Shown here: positions 22,835 through 30,315 of the stretch, one piece after another
Numbering within the stretch: position 1 is the stretch's first letter
Layout: every line of letters begins with the position of its first letter
NCBI GenBank assembly: GCA_016191875.1
Contig: JACPVG010000036.1
Coordinates: 62,001 to 126,000, forward strand
Length of the DNA stretch: 64,000 bases
Source: Chloroflexota bacterium
GTDB taxonomy: Bacteria > Chloroflexota > Anaerolineae > Anaerolineales > UBA11579
Reading direction: 5' to 3'
Made by a program: the position numbers and the translations under genes
The notes under the pieces: generated by a model
What the model saw: the letters and a program-made list of their open reading frames with translations, nothing else
Told to the model about the DNA's origin: nothing
The model's database searches: none

Positions 22835-24445
22835 TTACATCCTGAACACCCCAAACCCTTCGCCCTGCCGGGGCGCTTTCAGCACCACCGAGAGCGCCAG
22901 CGCCAGCACCTGGCGGGTTTCGGCCGGGTCAATCACGCCGTCGTCCCACAGGCGGGCGGTGGCGTAATAGGGGTTGCCCTCGGTCTCGTACTTCTCCAGT
23001 ATCGGGCGTTTCAGTTCCTCCGCTTCTTCCGGCGTAAGCGGCGGCTTGCCTTCGGCGGCCAGCTGGTCCTGCTTGATGGTCAGCATCACATTGGCGGCCT
23101 GCTCGCCGCCCATCACGCTGATACGGGCGTTGGGCCACATCCACAGGAAGCGCGGCAGATAGCCGCGCCCGGCCATGCCGTAGTTGCCCGCCCCGAACGA
23201 CCCGCCGATGATGACCGTCAGTTTCGGCACGGTGCAGGTGGCGACGGCGTGCACCAGCTTGGCCCCGTCCTTGGCGATGCCGCCCGCCTCATACTCGCGC
23301 CCGACCATGAAGCCGGTGATGTTCTGCAGAAAGACCAGCGGCACGCCGCGCTGCTCGCACAGTTCGATGAAGTGCGCCCCTTTGAGCGACGACTCGCTGA
23401 ACAGGATGCCGTTATTGGCGATGATGCCCACCGGGTAGCCCTCGATGCGCGCAAAGCCGCAAACCAGCGTCGTGCCGTAGCGCGCCTTGAATTCGCGGAA
23501 TTTGCTGCCGTCGGCCAGCCGGGCGATGACCTCGCGCACGTCATACTGCTCGCGGAACGTGGTCGGCAGCAGGCCGTACAACTCCTCGGCCGGGTACAGC
23601 GGTTCTTCCGGCGCGACGGCTTCCACGTTGAGTTTTGGCCGGTGGTTGAGCGTCTCAACGATGCCGCGCAGGATTTCGATGGCGTGGTCGTCGTCCTCAG
23701 CGAAGTGGTCGGCCACGCCCGACAGGCGCGTATGCACGTCCGCCCCGCCCAGGTCCTCGGCGCTCACGTCTTCGCCGGTGGCGGCCTTCACCAGCGGCGG
23801 CCCGGCCAGGAAGATCGTGCCCGTGCCCTTCACGATGATGGCCTCGTCTGACATGGCCGGGACATACGCCCCGCCCGCGGTGCATGAACCCATCACCGCC
23901 GCGATTTGCGGGATGCCGCGGCTGCTCATCTGCGCCTGGTTGTAGAAGATGCGCCCGAAGTGCGTCTCGCCGGGGAAGACCTCGTCCTGCAGCGGCAGGA
24001 ACGCGCCGCCCGAATCGACCAGATAGATGCACGGCAGGTGGTTGTCCAGCGCGATTTGCTGGGCGCGCAGGTGCTTGCTCACCGTCAGCGGGTAGTACGA
24101 GCCGCCCTTGACCGTGGCATCGTTGGCGACGATCATCACTTCCACACCAGCCACGCGCCCGATGCCGGCCACGATGCCCGCCCCGGCCGCTTCGCCGTCG
24201 TACAGCGCCCAGGCGGCCAGCGGCGCAACTTCGAGAAAGGGTGAACCGGGGTCGAGCAGGCGGTCAATCCGGTCACGCACGAACAGTTTGCCGCGCGCCT
24301 CATGTCGCTGGCGGCTCTTCTCGCCGCCGCCCTGCCGCACCAGCGCCAGCCGGGCGCGCAGTTCTTCGGCCAGGGCGCGGTGGTGGGCGTCGTTTTGCTT
24401 GAAGCGCGGGTCGGCGGGGTTGAGGGAGGAGGGGAGGGGTTCCAT
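22835..24445 (-). CDS. Acyl-CoA carboxylase carboxyltransferase subunit (methylcrotonyl-/propionyl-CoA carboxylase beta-like)
   Basis: 536 residues, full length for the family. Both carboxyltransferase halves are visible: the N-terminal one with [26 protein letters not shown] and [18 protein letters not shown], and the C-terminal one with [34 protein letters not shown] and [24 protein letters not shown]. The sequence is closest in pattern to methylcrotonyl-CoA carboxylase beta (leucine degradation). It transfers carboxyl from biotin to an acyl-CoA. The biotin carboxylase/BCCP partner is not in the window, so it must be encoded elsewhere. Confidence 0.9.
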   Translation of the reverse strand: MEPLPSSLNPADPRFKQNDAHHRALAEELRARLALVRQGGGEKSRQRHEARGKLFVRDRIDRLLDPGSPFLEVAPLAAWALYDGEAAGAGIVAGIGRVAGVEVMIVANDATVKGGSYYPLTVSKHLRAQQIALDNHLPCIYLVDSGGAFLPLQDEVFPGETHFGRIFYNQAQMSSRGIPQIAAVMGSCTAGGAYVPAMSDEAIIVKGTGTIFLAGPPLVKAATGEDVSAEDLGGADVHTRLSGVADHFAEDDDHAIEILRGIVETLNHRPKLNVEAVAPEEPLYPAEELYGLLPTTFREQYDVREVIARLADGSKFREFKARYGTTLVCGFARIEGYPVGIIANNGILFSESSLKGAHFIELCEQRGVPLVFLQNITGFMVGREYEAGGIAKDGAKLVHAVATCTVPKLTVIIGGSFGAGNYGMAGRGYLPRFLWMWPNARISVMGGEQAANVMLTIKQDQLAAEGKPPLTPEEAEELKRPILEKYETEGNPYYATARLWDDGVIDPAETRQVLALALSVVLKAPRQGEGFGVFRM

Positions 24446-24448
24446 AGA

Positions 24449-24482
24449 AATGATGTAATTGGTAACTGGTAACTTGTAATTG
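24449..24482. repeat. TAATTGGTAACTGGTAAC repeat upstream of the carboxyltransferase
   Basis: Tandem units TAATTGGTAACTGGTAACTT then GTAATTGG; same family as 341-470. The gap also has a degenerate TTTGCGCTCTGTGGCG element (24560-24580) of the kind seen near 8710 and 32893. Confidence 0.6.
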
Positions 24483-24591
24483 GCCGCTGGCGTTCAGGCG
24501 ATTATAAACGCTGGGGAATTCAAAAGGCACAGAGTGGTGATCTCCATGCCTCTGACTTCTTTGCGCTCTGTGGCGAAAATGATTGGCGCGA

Positions 24592-25590
24592 CTACCCGCG
24601 CCGCTCGTCCTCCCAGATGTGCACCAGGTCGAACAACTCCGGCAGCGGCAGAAGGGCGTTCACCCGCTGGCTCAGGTAGTCCTGGCGGGCGCGCGGCACG
24701 CCCAGGGCGCGGTTGCCCTGGCGCAGCCGGCCGGCCCCGCGCTTGAACTCGCCGCGCGTCTGGTAGCCCACAAAAGTCACCTGCATCCCGTAGACCCACA
24801 GGTTGTGCCAGTCCAGGCTGCCCAGCAGTTTGGGGCTGCCCGAAACCGCCGGGCTGTGGATGCCCAGGCGCGCATCCGGCAGGCGGCTGGCGCGCAGGGC
24901 CGCCAGGCTGTAGAACTCCGCCGGGGCGCTGACGCGCTGGCGCGGCGGCAATATGAGCGCGCAGGTTTGGAAGCGGCGTTCGCCATCCAGCCCGTAGAGT
25001 TCGACCTCGATCTCATCGGCTTCTTCGGATTTGAGCGCCACCTCGCCGAGCGAGCGCCAGGCGGCCGGGGCCGACCATTCGTGCGGCAGCGCGCTCGCCA
25101 GGAACAGCGGCTGCCCGGCCTGGATGGCGCGCCCCAGGCTGGCCTGGCTGCGAGCCACCACGCCGGTGACGAAGGCGAACACCAGCAGGTCCTGCTCGCT
25201 CTGGCCGGTGTGCGCCGCGGCCGGGGCCAGAGCCGGCGCGCCGAGGAAGCGCGCCGGATACTGGTGGAAGCGGGTGATGTCCTTGCGGCCGGAGACCAGC
25301 GTGGCGCACAGCGCGCAGCGCCGCCCGCCCAGCGAAACCGCGAACGTATCCGCCTCCTGGAAGTCGTTGGATTCGAGCAGCGTGTAAGGGACATCCTGCT
25401 CCTCCAGCATGCGGCGGAAGGCCAATTCGGCGGCCTTTTCGGCCACCCGTTCGCGCAGGTCGTCGTAGCCCGGGGCGGCCGGGCCGCGCCCGGGGCGCGC
25501 CAGCCAGCGCAGGATGTATTCGATTCCGGCGTGGGTGTAGTCCTGGCTGTACTTAAGGGTGATGAAATCTTCGGCGGCCAGTCTGGGCAT
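24592..25590 (-). CDS. Hypothetical protein, possible degenerate nuclease-like N-terminus
   Basis: 332 residues from ATG 25590 (the frame continues upstream to 25671 without a better start). The N-terminal part (AEKAAELAFRRMLEEQDVPYTLLES..QEADTFAVSLGGRRCALCATLVSG) has the feel of a PD-(D/E)xK fold, with AE helix, Asp, then strand, but lacks the Lys, so I do not call it active. The C-terminus (YGMQVTFVGYQTRGEFKRGAGRL...) is unlike known families I recognise. Stand-alone gene on the minus strand, with typical high GC for the region. Function unknown. Confidence 0.55.
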   Translation of the reverse strand: MPRLAAEDFITLKYSQDYTHAGIEYILRWLARPGRGPAAPGYDDLRERVAEKAAELAFRRMLEEQDVPYTLLESNDFQEADTFAVSLGGRRCALCATLVSGRKDITRFHQYPARFLGAPALAPAAAHTGQSEQDLLVFAFVTGVVARSQASLGRAIQAGQPLFLASALPHEWSAPAAWRSLGEVALKSEEADEIEVELYGLDGERRFQTCALILPPRQRVSAPAEFYSLAALRASRLPDARLGIHSPAVSGSPKLLGSLDWHNLWVYGMQVTFVGYQTRGEFKRGAGRLRQGNRALGVPRARQDYLSQRVNALLPLPELFDLVHIWEDERRG

Positions 25591-25701
25591 GGGCGGGCCT
25601 CTTCGACACGAACAGTAAACCGACAGCGGGCCGGGCGCGGCGGCAATAGCAGAATTGCGCCCGGCGGTCACAAAATCAATGACTTTATTATATCGCCGGG
25701 T

Positions 25702-26466
25702 TCAGGGCAGCGAATACACCACCAGGTCGGAGAAACTCACCGACATGCCCGCCTCGCCCGCCGAACGGATGTACAGCCCCAGCGTGCCGGTGTACAGCAC
25801 CGAATCGGTCACGCTGAACAGGTAGTGGCCGTTGGCGTAGAAACGCAGTTCCTGGCCGTCGGCCCACACCCCCAGCCGGACGTCGGCCGGGCCGGCGGGC
25901 AGGAAGGGGAAGCCCGCCCAGACCTGCATGGCGTTGGCCGCGCCGCGGTACAGCCGGTCCACGTGCGCCCGGCCGTCGCACGAGAAGCCGAAGCGGTAAT
26001 AGTCGAAATCGGCGGTGGTGCGGATGAACAGGCCGTATTCGTCGGCCCCCCGGCACAGGTTGGGGCTGGCGGTGATCTCCAGGTAGAAGTTTGAGAGCAG
26101 CGGTTGGCGGCGCAGGGTGTAGAGGTAGACCTTGCTGGCGCTGGCGGTGAGCGTGATGTGGTTGTTGGCGATGGCCGCCGCGCCCTGGGCGCTGCCCGAA
26201 ACCGACCAGAACGTCTCGTCGCTGAAGTCGTCGCGGAACAGTTCCGGCCCGGCTTCAGAGGCCAGGTCGAGCGTGGGGATGGGCGCGAGCGTCGGCGCGG
26301 CGGTGGGTGTGTTCGTCGGCGGGAACCACACGATGGTGGGTGTCGGCGTCGTTGTGGCGGTCGGCGTGGCGGTGGGCGGCAGCGGGGTGGGTGGGGGCGC
26401 GGCGCAGGCGGCGAGAAGGGCCGAGAGTAGAAAAACGAGAATCGAAATTTGGGCGCGGGTATTCAT
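25702..26466 (-). CDS. Lipoprotein with concanavalin-like (LamG/DUF1080-type) ectodomain
   Basis: 254 residues from ATG 26466. The signal MNTRAQISILVFLLSALLAAC ends in a LAAC lipobox. It is followed by ~45 residues of PTATPTATTTPTPT-type linker. The ectodomain begins at RDDFSDETFWSVSGSAQG and runs through ITLTASASKVYLYTLRRQPLLSNFYLEITASPN to VTDSVLYTGTLGLYIRSAGE, a beta-sandwich pattern as in carbohydrate-binding/LamG-like domains. Probably surface exposed; ligand unknown. Confidence 0.75.
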   Translation of the reverse strand: MNTRAQISILVFLLSALLAACAAPPPTPLPPTATPTATTTPTPTIVWFPPTNTPTAAPTLAPIPTLDLASEAGPELFRDDFSDETFWSVSGSAQGAAAIANNHITLTASASKVYLYTLRRQPLLSNFYLEITASPNLCRGADEYGLFIRTTADFDYYRFGFSCDGRAHVDRLYRGAANAMQVWAGFPFLPAGPADVRLGVWADGQELRFYANGHYLFSVTDSVLYTGTLGLYIRSAGEAGMSVSFSDLVVYSLP

Positions 26467-26490
26467 GGGGAGAGAAGTATAACAAGCGTT

Positions 26491-26575
26491 CCTCACCCCC
26501 CGGCCCCCTCTCCGGAATTCCTGAGGAATTCTTGGAGAGGGGGAGTCGAGGCTTTAGCCGAGACGGGGGTGAGGC
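26491..26575. repeat. Palindromic GC-rich element (REP-like) between the lipoprotein gene and purA
   Basis: Nested inverted arms: CCTCACCCCC with GGGGGTGAGG, CCCCCTCTCC with GGAGAGGGGG, and GGAATTCCTGAGGAATTC in the middle. Next to it is a single copy of the GGAGTCGAGGCTTTAGCC arm (26542-26564), which recurs as a complete palindrome inside the coding sequence at 52140-52194. It sits after the stop of purA and could also end its transcript. Confidence 0.75.
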
Positions 26576-26579
26576 GGTC

Positions 26580-27872
26580 CTATCCCCGCGCCACCAGCTG
26601 GCCGCGCTCCGGGCCCACCGAGGCCCAGCCCACCGCCACGCCTGCCTGCTCTTCGATGAGGTGGATGTAATCGCGGGCGGCCTGCGGCAGATCCGCCCAC
26701 TCGCGCACGCCGCGCAGGTCTTCGTCCCAGCCGCGCAGTTCCTGGTAGACGGGCATGAAATCCTCCAGACCGCGCAGGCCCAGCGGCAGTTCGCGGTGCG
26801 TGCGCCCGCCGCCTTCATACGCCACGCAGATTTTCATGGGCTTGAGGCCGGAAAGGATATCGAGTTTCGTCAGCGCCAGTTTCGTCAGGCCGTTGACGCG
26901 CACCGCGTAGCGCAGCAGGACGAGGTCCAGCCAGCCCACCCGCCGCGGCCGGCCGGTGGTGGTGCCGAATTCGTCCCACGGGTTTTCGCCGGTGCCGCGC
27001 AGGCGTTCGGCGGTTTCGCCTTCCTGCTCGGTGGGGAAGCCGCCTTCGCCCACCCGGGTCTGGAAGGCCTTGGTCACGCCGATCACTTCGCCCACGGCGG
27101 CGAAGCCCAGCCCCAGCCCCAGCAGCGCGCCGGGCGCAATCGGGTGCGACGAGGTGACGTAGGGATACGTGCCGTGGTCGAGGTCCAGCAACGTGCCCTG
27201 AGCGCCCTCGCCCAGCACGCGCTTGCCGTCTGCCAGGAGTTGATGCAAATAAACGGATGTATCCGCGATGTAGGGTCTCAGGCGGCGGGCGTATTCCGCG
27301 AATTGGGCGGCGACTTCATGCGCGTCGAGCGGTTCGGCGTTGTAGAGGGCGCTGAGCTGCCGGTTGGTATTTTCGACGTGCGCCTTGACCTTGTCGGCCA
27401 GGTCTTCTTCATCCAGCATATCGCCGACGCGCAGGCCGCGCCGGGCGGCCTTATCCACGTAGGCCGGGCCGATGCCGCGCAGGGTGGTGCCGATCTTGCC
27501 GCCGCCGCGCTGTTGCTCCTGCGCCGCGTCCAACGCGCGGTGGGCCGGTGTGATCAGGTGGGCGCTGGGGCTGATGCGCAGGCGTTCCGGCGGCACGCGC
27601 ACGCCCAGGCCTTCCAGGTGGGCCATTTCGGCCAGCAGGGTTTCCGGGTTGATGACCATGCCGTTGCCCATCACGCCCACTGTGAGCGGGTGGATGATGC
27701 CCGATGGAATCAGGTGCAGTTTGAAGATGTTGTCGCCCACCGTCACCGTGTGGCCGGCGTTGTCGCCTCCGCCCCAGCGCGCCACGGCCGCCGCCTGCTC
27801 GGCCAGCAGGTCGACCATGCGGCCTTTGCCTTCATCGCCCCATTGGGCGCCAACGATGATATCCAGCGGCAT
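26580..27872 (-). CDS. purA: Adenylosuccinate synthetase
   Basis: 430 residues. The start ATG 27872 follows GGAGGA on the minus strand; the open frame continues to 27992 without a better site. The N-terminal P-loop GAQWGDEGKGRMVDLLAE is the PurA signature, with GGDNAGHTV next. GIGPAYVDKAARRGLRVGD and TTGRPRRVGWLDLVLLRYA follow. It converts IMP and aspartate to adenylosuccinate with GTP in AMP synthesis. Ends next to a palindromic element that may terminate it. Confidence 0.97.
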   Translation of the reverse strand: MPLDIIVGAQWGDEGKGRMVDLLAEQAAAVARWGGGDNAGHTVTVGDNIFKLHLIPSGIIHPLTVGVMGNGMVINPETLLAEMAHLEGLGVRVPPERLRISPSAHLITPAHRALDAAQEQQRGGGKIGTTLRGIGPAYVDKAARRGLRVGDMLDEEDLADKVKAHVENTNRQLSALYNAEPLDAHEVAAQFAEYARRLRPYIADTSVYLHQLLADGKRVLGEGAQGTLLDLDHGTYPYVTSSHPIAPGALLGLGLGFAAVGEVIGVTKAFQTRVGEGGFPTEQEGETAERLRGTGENPWDEFGTTTGRPRRVGWLDLVLLRYAVRVNGLTKLALTKLDILSGLKPMKICVAYEGGGRTHRELPLGLRGLEDFMPVYQELRGWDEDLRGVREWADLPQAARDYIHLIEEQAGVAVGWASVGPERGQLVARG

Positions 27873-27948
27873 GGCGGGTCCTCCTCCCGGCGTGCGTCTG
27901 CCCTGATTATACAGGCGCAGTTGCGGCGCGATTCCTCGAAATTCCCTA

Positions 27949-27976
27949 TTGCAATCCGGGCAAAATTGAGTATAAA
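27949..27976 (+). promoter_or_regulatory. Sigma-70-type promoter for the SET genes
   Basis: TTGCAA (27949-27954), 16-bp spacer, TATAAA (27971-27976). The start would be near 27983, leaving a ~130-nt leader before ATG 28114. The leader contains GGAATTGC...GCAATTC (~28027/28067) with a T-rich tail TTTTCTTTTT, like an intrinsic terminator or attenuator. Confidence 0.5.
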
Positions 27977-28113
27977 TACAAAAAATCCACAATCACATAG
28001 AGGCTTCCAGGCCTCCAGCCAAAAAATGGAATTGCATCGCGCAGGTCGCACACCGACGGCTCGGTCGCAATTCTTTTCTTTTTGGCCGTGTGAAAAGGAG
28101 TTCAAAGGCGTTT

Positions 28114-28518
28114 ATGTTGTTGGTGCGCGCACATCTCAAATCGAGTGAGATTCACGGGCTGGGTTGCTTTGCAGCGGAGCCCATCGCCAGGGGCCAGCGG
28201 GTCTGGACGTTTGACGACCGTATCGACGTGCGCGTCCCGGTCGAGGAGCTCCCCAACCTGCCCGGCCCGGCCCGGGATTTCCTGGACATGTACGGCTACG
28301 AAGAGGTGCTCGACGGGCGGGCGTACATCGTGCTGGCCGGCGACCATGCCAAACACATGAACCACTCCGATGCCCCCAACGTGCTGGAGGTCGGCAACGG
28401 CGATGAGATCGCCGGCCGTGACATCCAGCCGGGCGAGGAATTGACCTGCGACTACAACGCCTTCGACCCGAAGTCGATTGCCCGCTTCCGCGGCGCCGGC
28501 AGCGCCGTACCGGATTGA
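28114..28518 (+). CDS. SET-domain protein 1
   Basis: 134 residues from ATG 28114 (a GTG at 28090 is also in frame). SET fold elements: SSEIHGLGCFAAEPIARGQRVW at the N-terminus, then the KHMNHSDAPNV motif (NHSxxPN) and GEELTCDYNAF (the GEELTxDY motif) for S-adenosylmethionine and the active-site Tyr. No post-SET cysteines. Methylates a lysine of some protein; bacterial targets are mostly unknown. It lies directly upstream of a second SET protein. Confidence 0.82.
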   Translation: MLLVRAHLKSSEIHGLGCFAAEPIARGQRVWTFDDRIDVRVPVEELPNLPGPARDFLDMYGYEEVLDGRAYIVLAGDHAKHMNHSDAPNVLEVGNGDEIAGRDIQPGEELTCDYNAFDPKSIARFRGAGSAVPD

Positions 28519-28631
28519 CCCGCCGCCCAACAGGCCATGGCTGCGGCGGGTCCGGGCGGCATTCCGATTGGCGATCACCCCTGCGTAAGGGGTTCGTAAA
28601 CTCAGAAAACCGGAGGACCAGACAAAAGAAA

Positions 28632-29183
28632 ATGACCAGAAAGTCCGCTTCGTACCTGTCCGAAAAGCTTGAGGCCCGTGAAAACGAAGCCAAGGGCGGT
28701 TGGGGCTTGTTTGCCCGCCAACCGGTAAATGCCGGAGAACTGCTCCTCTATTGGGGCGGCACGATCATCGACTACGCCGAACTCATGACCCTGCCCGAAG
28801 ACGTGCGCATCCACACCATCCAGGTGGAAGAGGACCTTTTCCAGAAGCCGATTTTCGAGGACGACCCTGCCGACATGATCAACCACTCCTGCGACCCGAA
28901 CGCCGGCCTGGCCACCGCCATCTCGGTGGTCGCCATGCGCGACATCCGGGCCGGTGAAGAGGTGTGCTTCGATTACGCCACCTGCGACAGCCAGCCCTAC
29001 GACGAGTTCAACTGCCAGTGCGGCGCGCCGAACTGCCGCCAGCGCGTGACCGGCGACGATTGGAAGAAACCGGAACTATGGGCGCGCTACAACGGCTATT
29101 TCTCGCCTTACCTCCAGCGCCGCATCAATGAGCTGGTGGCCGTCCAGATGGAGCGAATCCCGGTCGAAGTCGCCGCGGGCTGA
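28632..29183 (+). CDS. SET-domain protein 2 with post-SET cysteine motif
   Basis: 183 residues from ATG 28632. Elements: GGWGLFARQPVNAGELLLYWGG, ADMINHSCDPNAG (NHSCxPN), AGEEVCFDYATCDS (catalytic Tyr) and a post-SET CQCGAPNCRQRVTGDDW (Cx1Cx4C type, binding zinc with the NHSC cysteine). The presence of a post-SET site suggests it is closer than protein 1 to eukaryote-type protein lysine methyltransferases. The two genes are 113 bp apart and share a direction. The target could be ribosomal or DNA-associated; not shown in sequence. Confidence 0.85.
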   Translation: MTRKSASYLSEKLEARENEAKGGWGLFARQPVNAGELLLYWGGTIIDYAELMTLPEDVRIHTIQVEEDLFQKPIFEDDPADMINHSCDPNAGLATAISVVAMRDIRAGEEVCFDYATCDSQPYDEFNCQCGAPNCRQRVTGDDWKKPELWARYNGYFSPYLQRRINELVAVQMERIPVEVAAG

Positions 29184-29209
29184 TGGGCCTGAACGCCAAA
29201 ACAGGCATC

Positions 29210-29257
29210 CAGGCAGCAGGCGCGCGCGGCAACGCCGCCCGCTGCCTGTTTCTTTTG
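29210..29257 (+). terminator. Rho-independent terminator after the SET genes
   Basis: CAGGCAGC pairs with GCTGCCTG around a GC-rich loop (29210-29248), followed by TTTCTTTT. Confidence 0.8.
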
Positions 29258-29340
29258 CCTGTTCCCGGCCCGGGCTGGCGCAGGTTGAAGAGACGATTTG
29301 CTGTCCCTTTCCCATCAGGAAAACTCAGGGAAATTGAGAC

Positions 29341-29368
29341 TTGATTTCGATGAAGTCGCTGGTATACT
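29341..29368 (+). promoter_or_regulatory. Sigma-70-type promoter for the LysW-like gene
   Basis: TTGATT (29341-29346), 16-bp spacer, TATACT (29363-29368). GAAGGAG precedes ATG 29412. Confidence 0.65.
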
Positions 29369-29411
29369 GCGCGGCATCCAACGCCTGGCAGCGTTGTGAA
29401 GGAGAACTGCC

Positions 29412-29702
29412 ATGAACAAAGCCAAATGCCCCATGTGCGGCGCAGATGTCAAAGTGGCTACAAGCGCCAAGCTGGGTGCGATCATCGTCTGCGGCGAATG
29501 CGACGCGGAACTTGAGGTGGTGAGCCTCAAGCCGCTGGAATTGGATTGGCCGCTGGATGTACTTGAAGACGATGATGATTACGACGAATTCGACCTCGAC
29601 GACGAGGATGATCTGGATGATTTCGAAGAGCTCGAAGACCTCGAAGACGACGAGGAATTTGAGGAACTCGAGGAAGAGGAAGACGAAGACGACGACTATT
29701 GA
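29412..29702 (+). CDS. LysW-like zinc-ribbon protein with long acidic tail
   Basis: 96 residues. The first ~45 residues match LysW/ArgW amino-group carrier proteins: CPMCG (Cys6, Cys9), CGEC (Cys27, Cys30) for a zinc site, and AELEVVSLKPLELDW. Normal LysW is ~54 residues and ends in EDWGE, whose terminal Glu side chain carries the amino acid being made. Here that end is replaced by ~45 mostly Asp/Glu residues ending in DDDY. So it may not carry lysine-pathway intermediates; the acidic tail could be a protein or DNA mimic, or binding surface. Single gene with strong ribosome site GAAGGAG and its own terminator; no Lys genes nearby. Confidence 0.75.
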   Translation: MNKAKCPMCGADVKVATSAKLGAIIVCGECDAELEVVSLKPLELDWPLDVLEDDDDYDEFDLDDEDDLDDFEELEDLEDDEEFEELEEEEDEDDDY

Positions 29703-29722
29703 GCCTGCCTGACCGCCAATCC

Positions 29723-29754
29723 AAACCGCCGGGAGATCCGGCGGTTTTCTTTTC
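29723..29754 (+). terminator. Rho-independent terminator after the LysW-like gene
   Basis: AAACCGCCGG, loop GAGAT, CCGGCGGTTTTCTTTT; it also lies just past the end of the convergent minus-strand gene. Confidence 0.88.
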
Positions 29755-29778
29755 CGTGCTTTCCGCCCCGGGTTTTGC

Positions 29779-30315
29779 TCACATCCGCCAGAAGCCGCGG
29801 CTCACCGGGCGCATGTCTTCGGAGGTCGTGAAGGCGTTGGGGTCGATGGACTTGATCAGGTCCAGCGCCTGGCCCACCTGCCGTCGGAACAGGCTGATGT
29901 TGAGGAGCGTCACCGCGCCGTCTTTGCCGCGCGCCGGAATCTCGGTGACGGCGTAGCCTTCGGCGCGCAGTTTCTCGGCCACCGCCGCGCCCAGGCTGGT
30001 GGAGATGGCGCGCAGGGTGATGTAGCCGATGGCCATGCGCTCTTCGGCCCACATGCCCACCACGTTGCCGGTGGCGAACCCGGCCGCATAGGCCACCAGG
30101 TTGACGATGTTGTCCAGGTCGTCGATGACGTACACGAAGGCCACCACGTAGATGACCGTCTGGAGGAAGCCCAGCACCCAGGTGAGCACGCGCCGGTTGC
30201 GCAGCACCATCATTATGCGCACGGTATCCAGCGCCATGTTGAGCACGCGCAGGGCGAAGATCAGCCCGGCGACGAGCCAGGTCTGGGGGTCGAGGAGCGA
30301 TTGCACGGCGATCAT
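29779..30315 (-). CDS. DUF2179/DUF5698-type (UPF0316-like) membrane protein
   Basis: 178 residues from ATG 30315; ATGA-coupled to the glucan phosphorylase stop (the longer upstream frame is a shadow). About three membrane helices: LVAGLIFALRVLNMALDTVRIMMVLRN, VLTWVLGFLQTVIYVVAFVYVIDD and VNLVAYAAGFATGNVVGMW. Then a soluble C-terminal DUF2179 domain (AVAEKLRAEGYAVTEIPARGKDGAVTLLNISLFRRQVGQALDLIKSIDPNAF). DUF2179 is found in many membrane proteins of unknown role. Confidence 0.8.
   Translation of the reverse strand: MIAVQSLLDPQTWLVAGLIFALRVLNMALDTVRIMMVLRNRRVLTWVLGFLQTVIYVVAFVYVIDDLDNIVNLVAYAAGFATGNVVGMWAEERMAIGYITLRAISTSLGAAVAEKLRAEGYAVTEIPARGKDGAVTLLNISLFRRQVGQALDLIKSIDPNAFTTSEDMRPVSRGFWRM

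Noticed and set aside
26307-28148. 613-residue plus-strand open frame opposite purA and the lipoprotein
   Set aside because: purA on the minus strand has clear signatures; the plus frame has no recognisable domain.
28519-28631. Separate small gene between the SET genes
   Set aside because: The frame that runs through it has no ribosome site and reads as low-complexity translation of the spacer.
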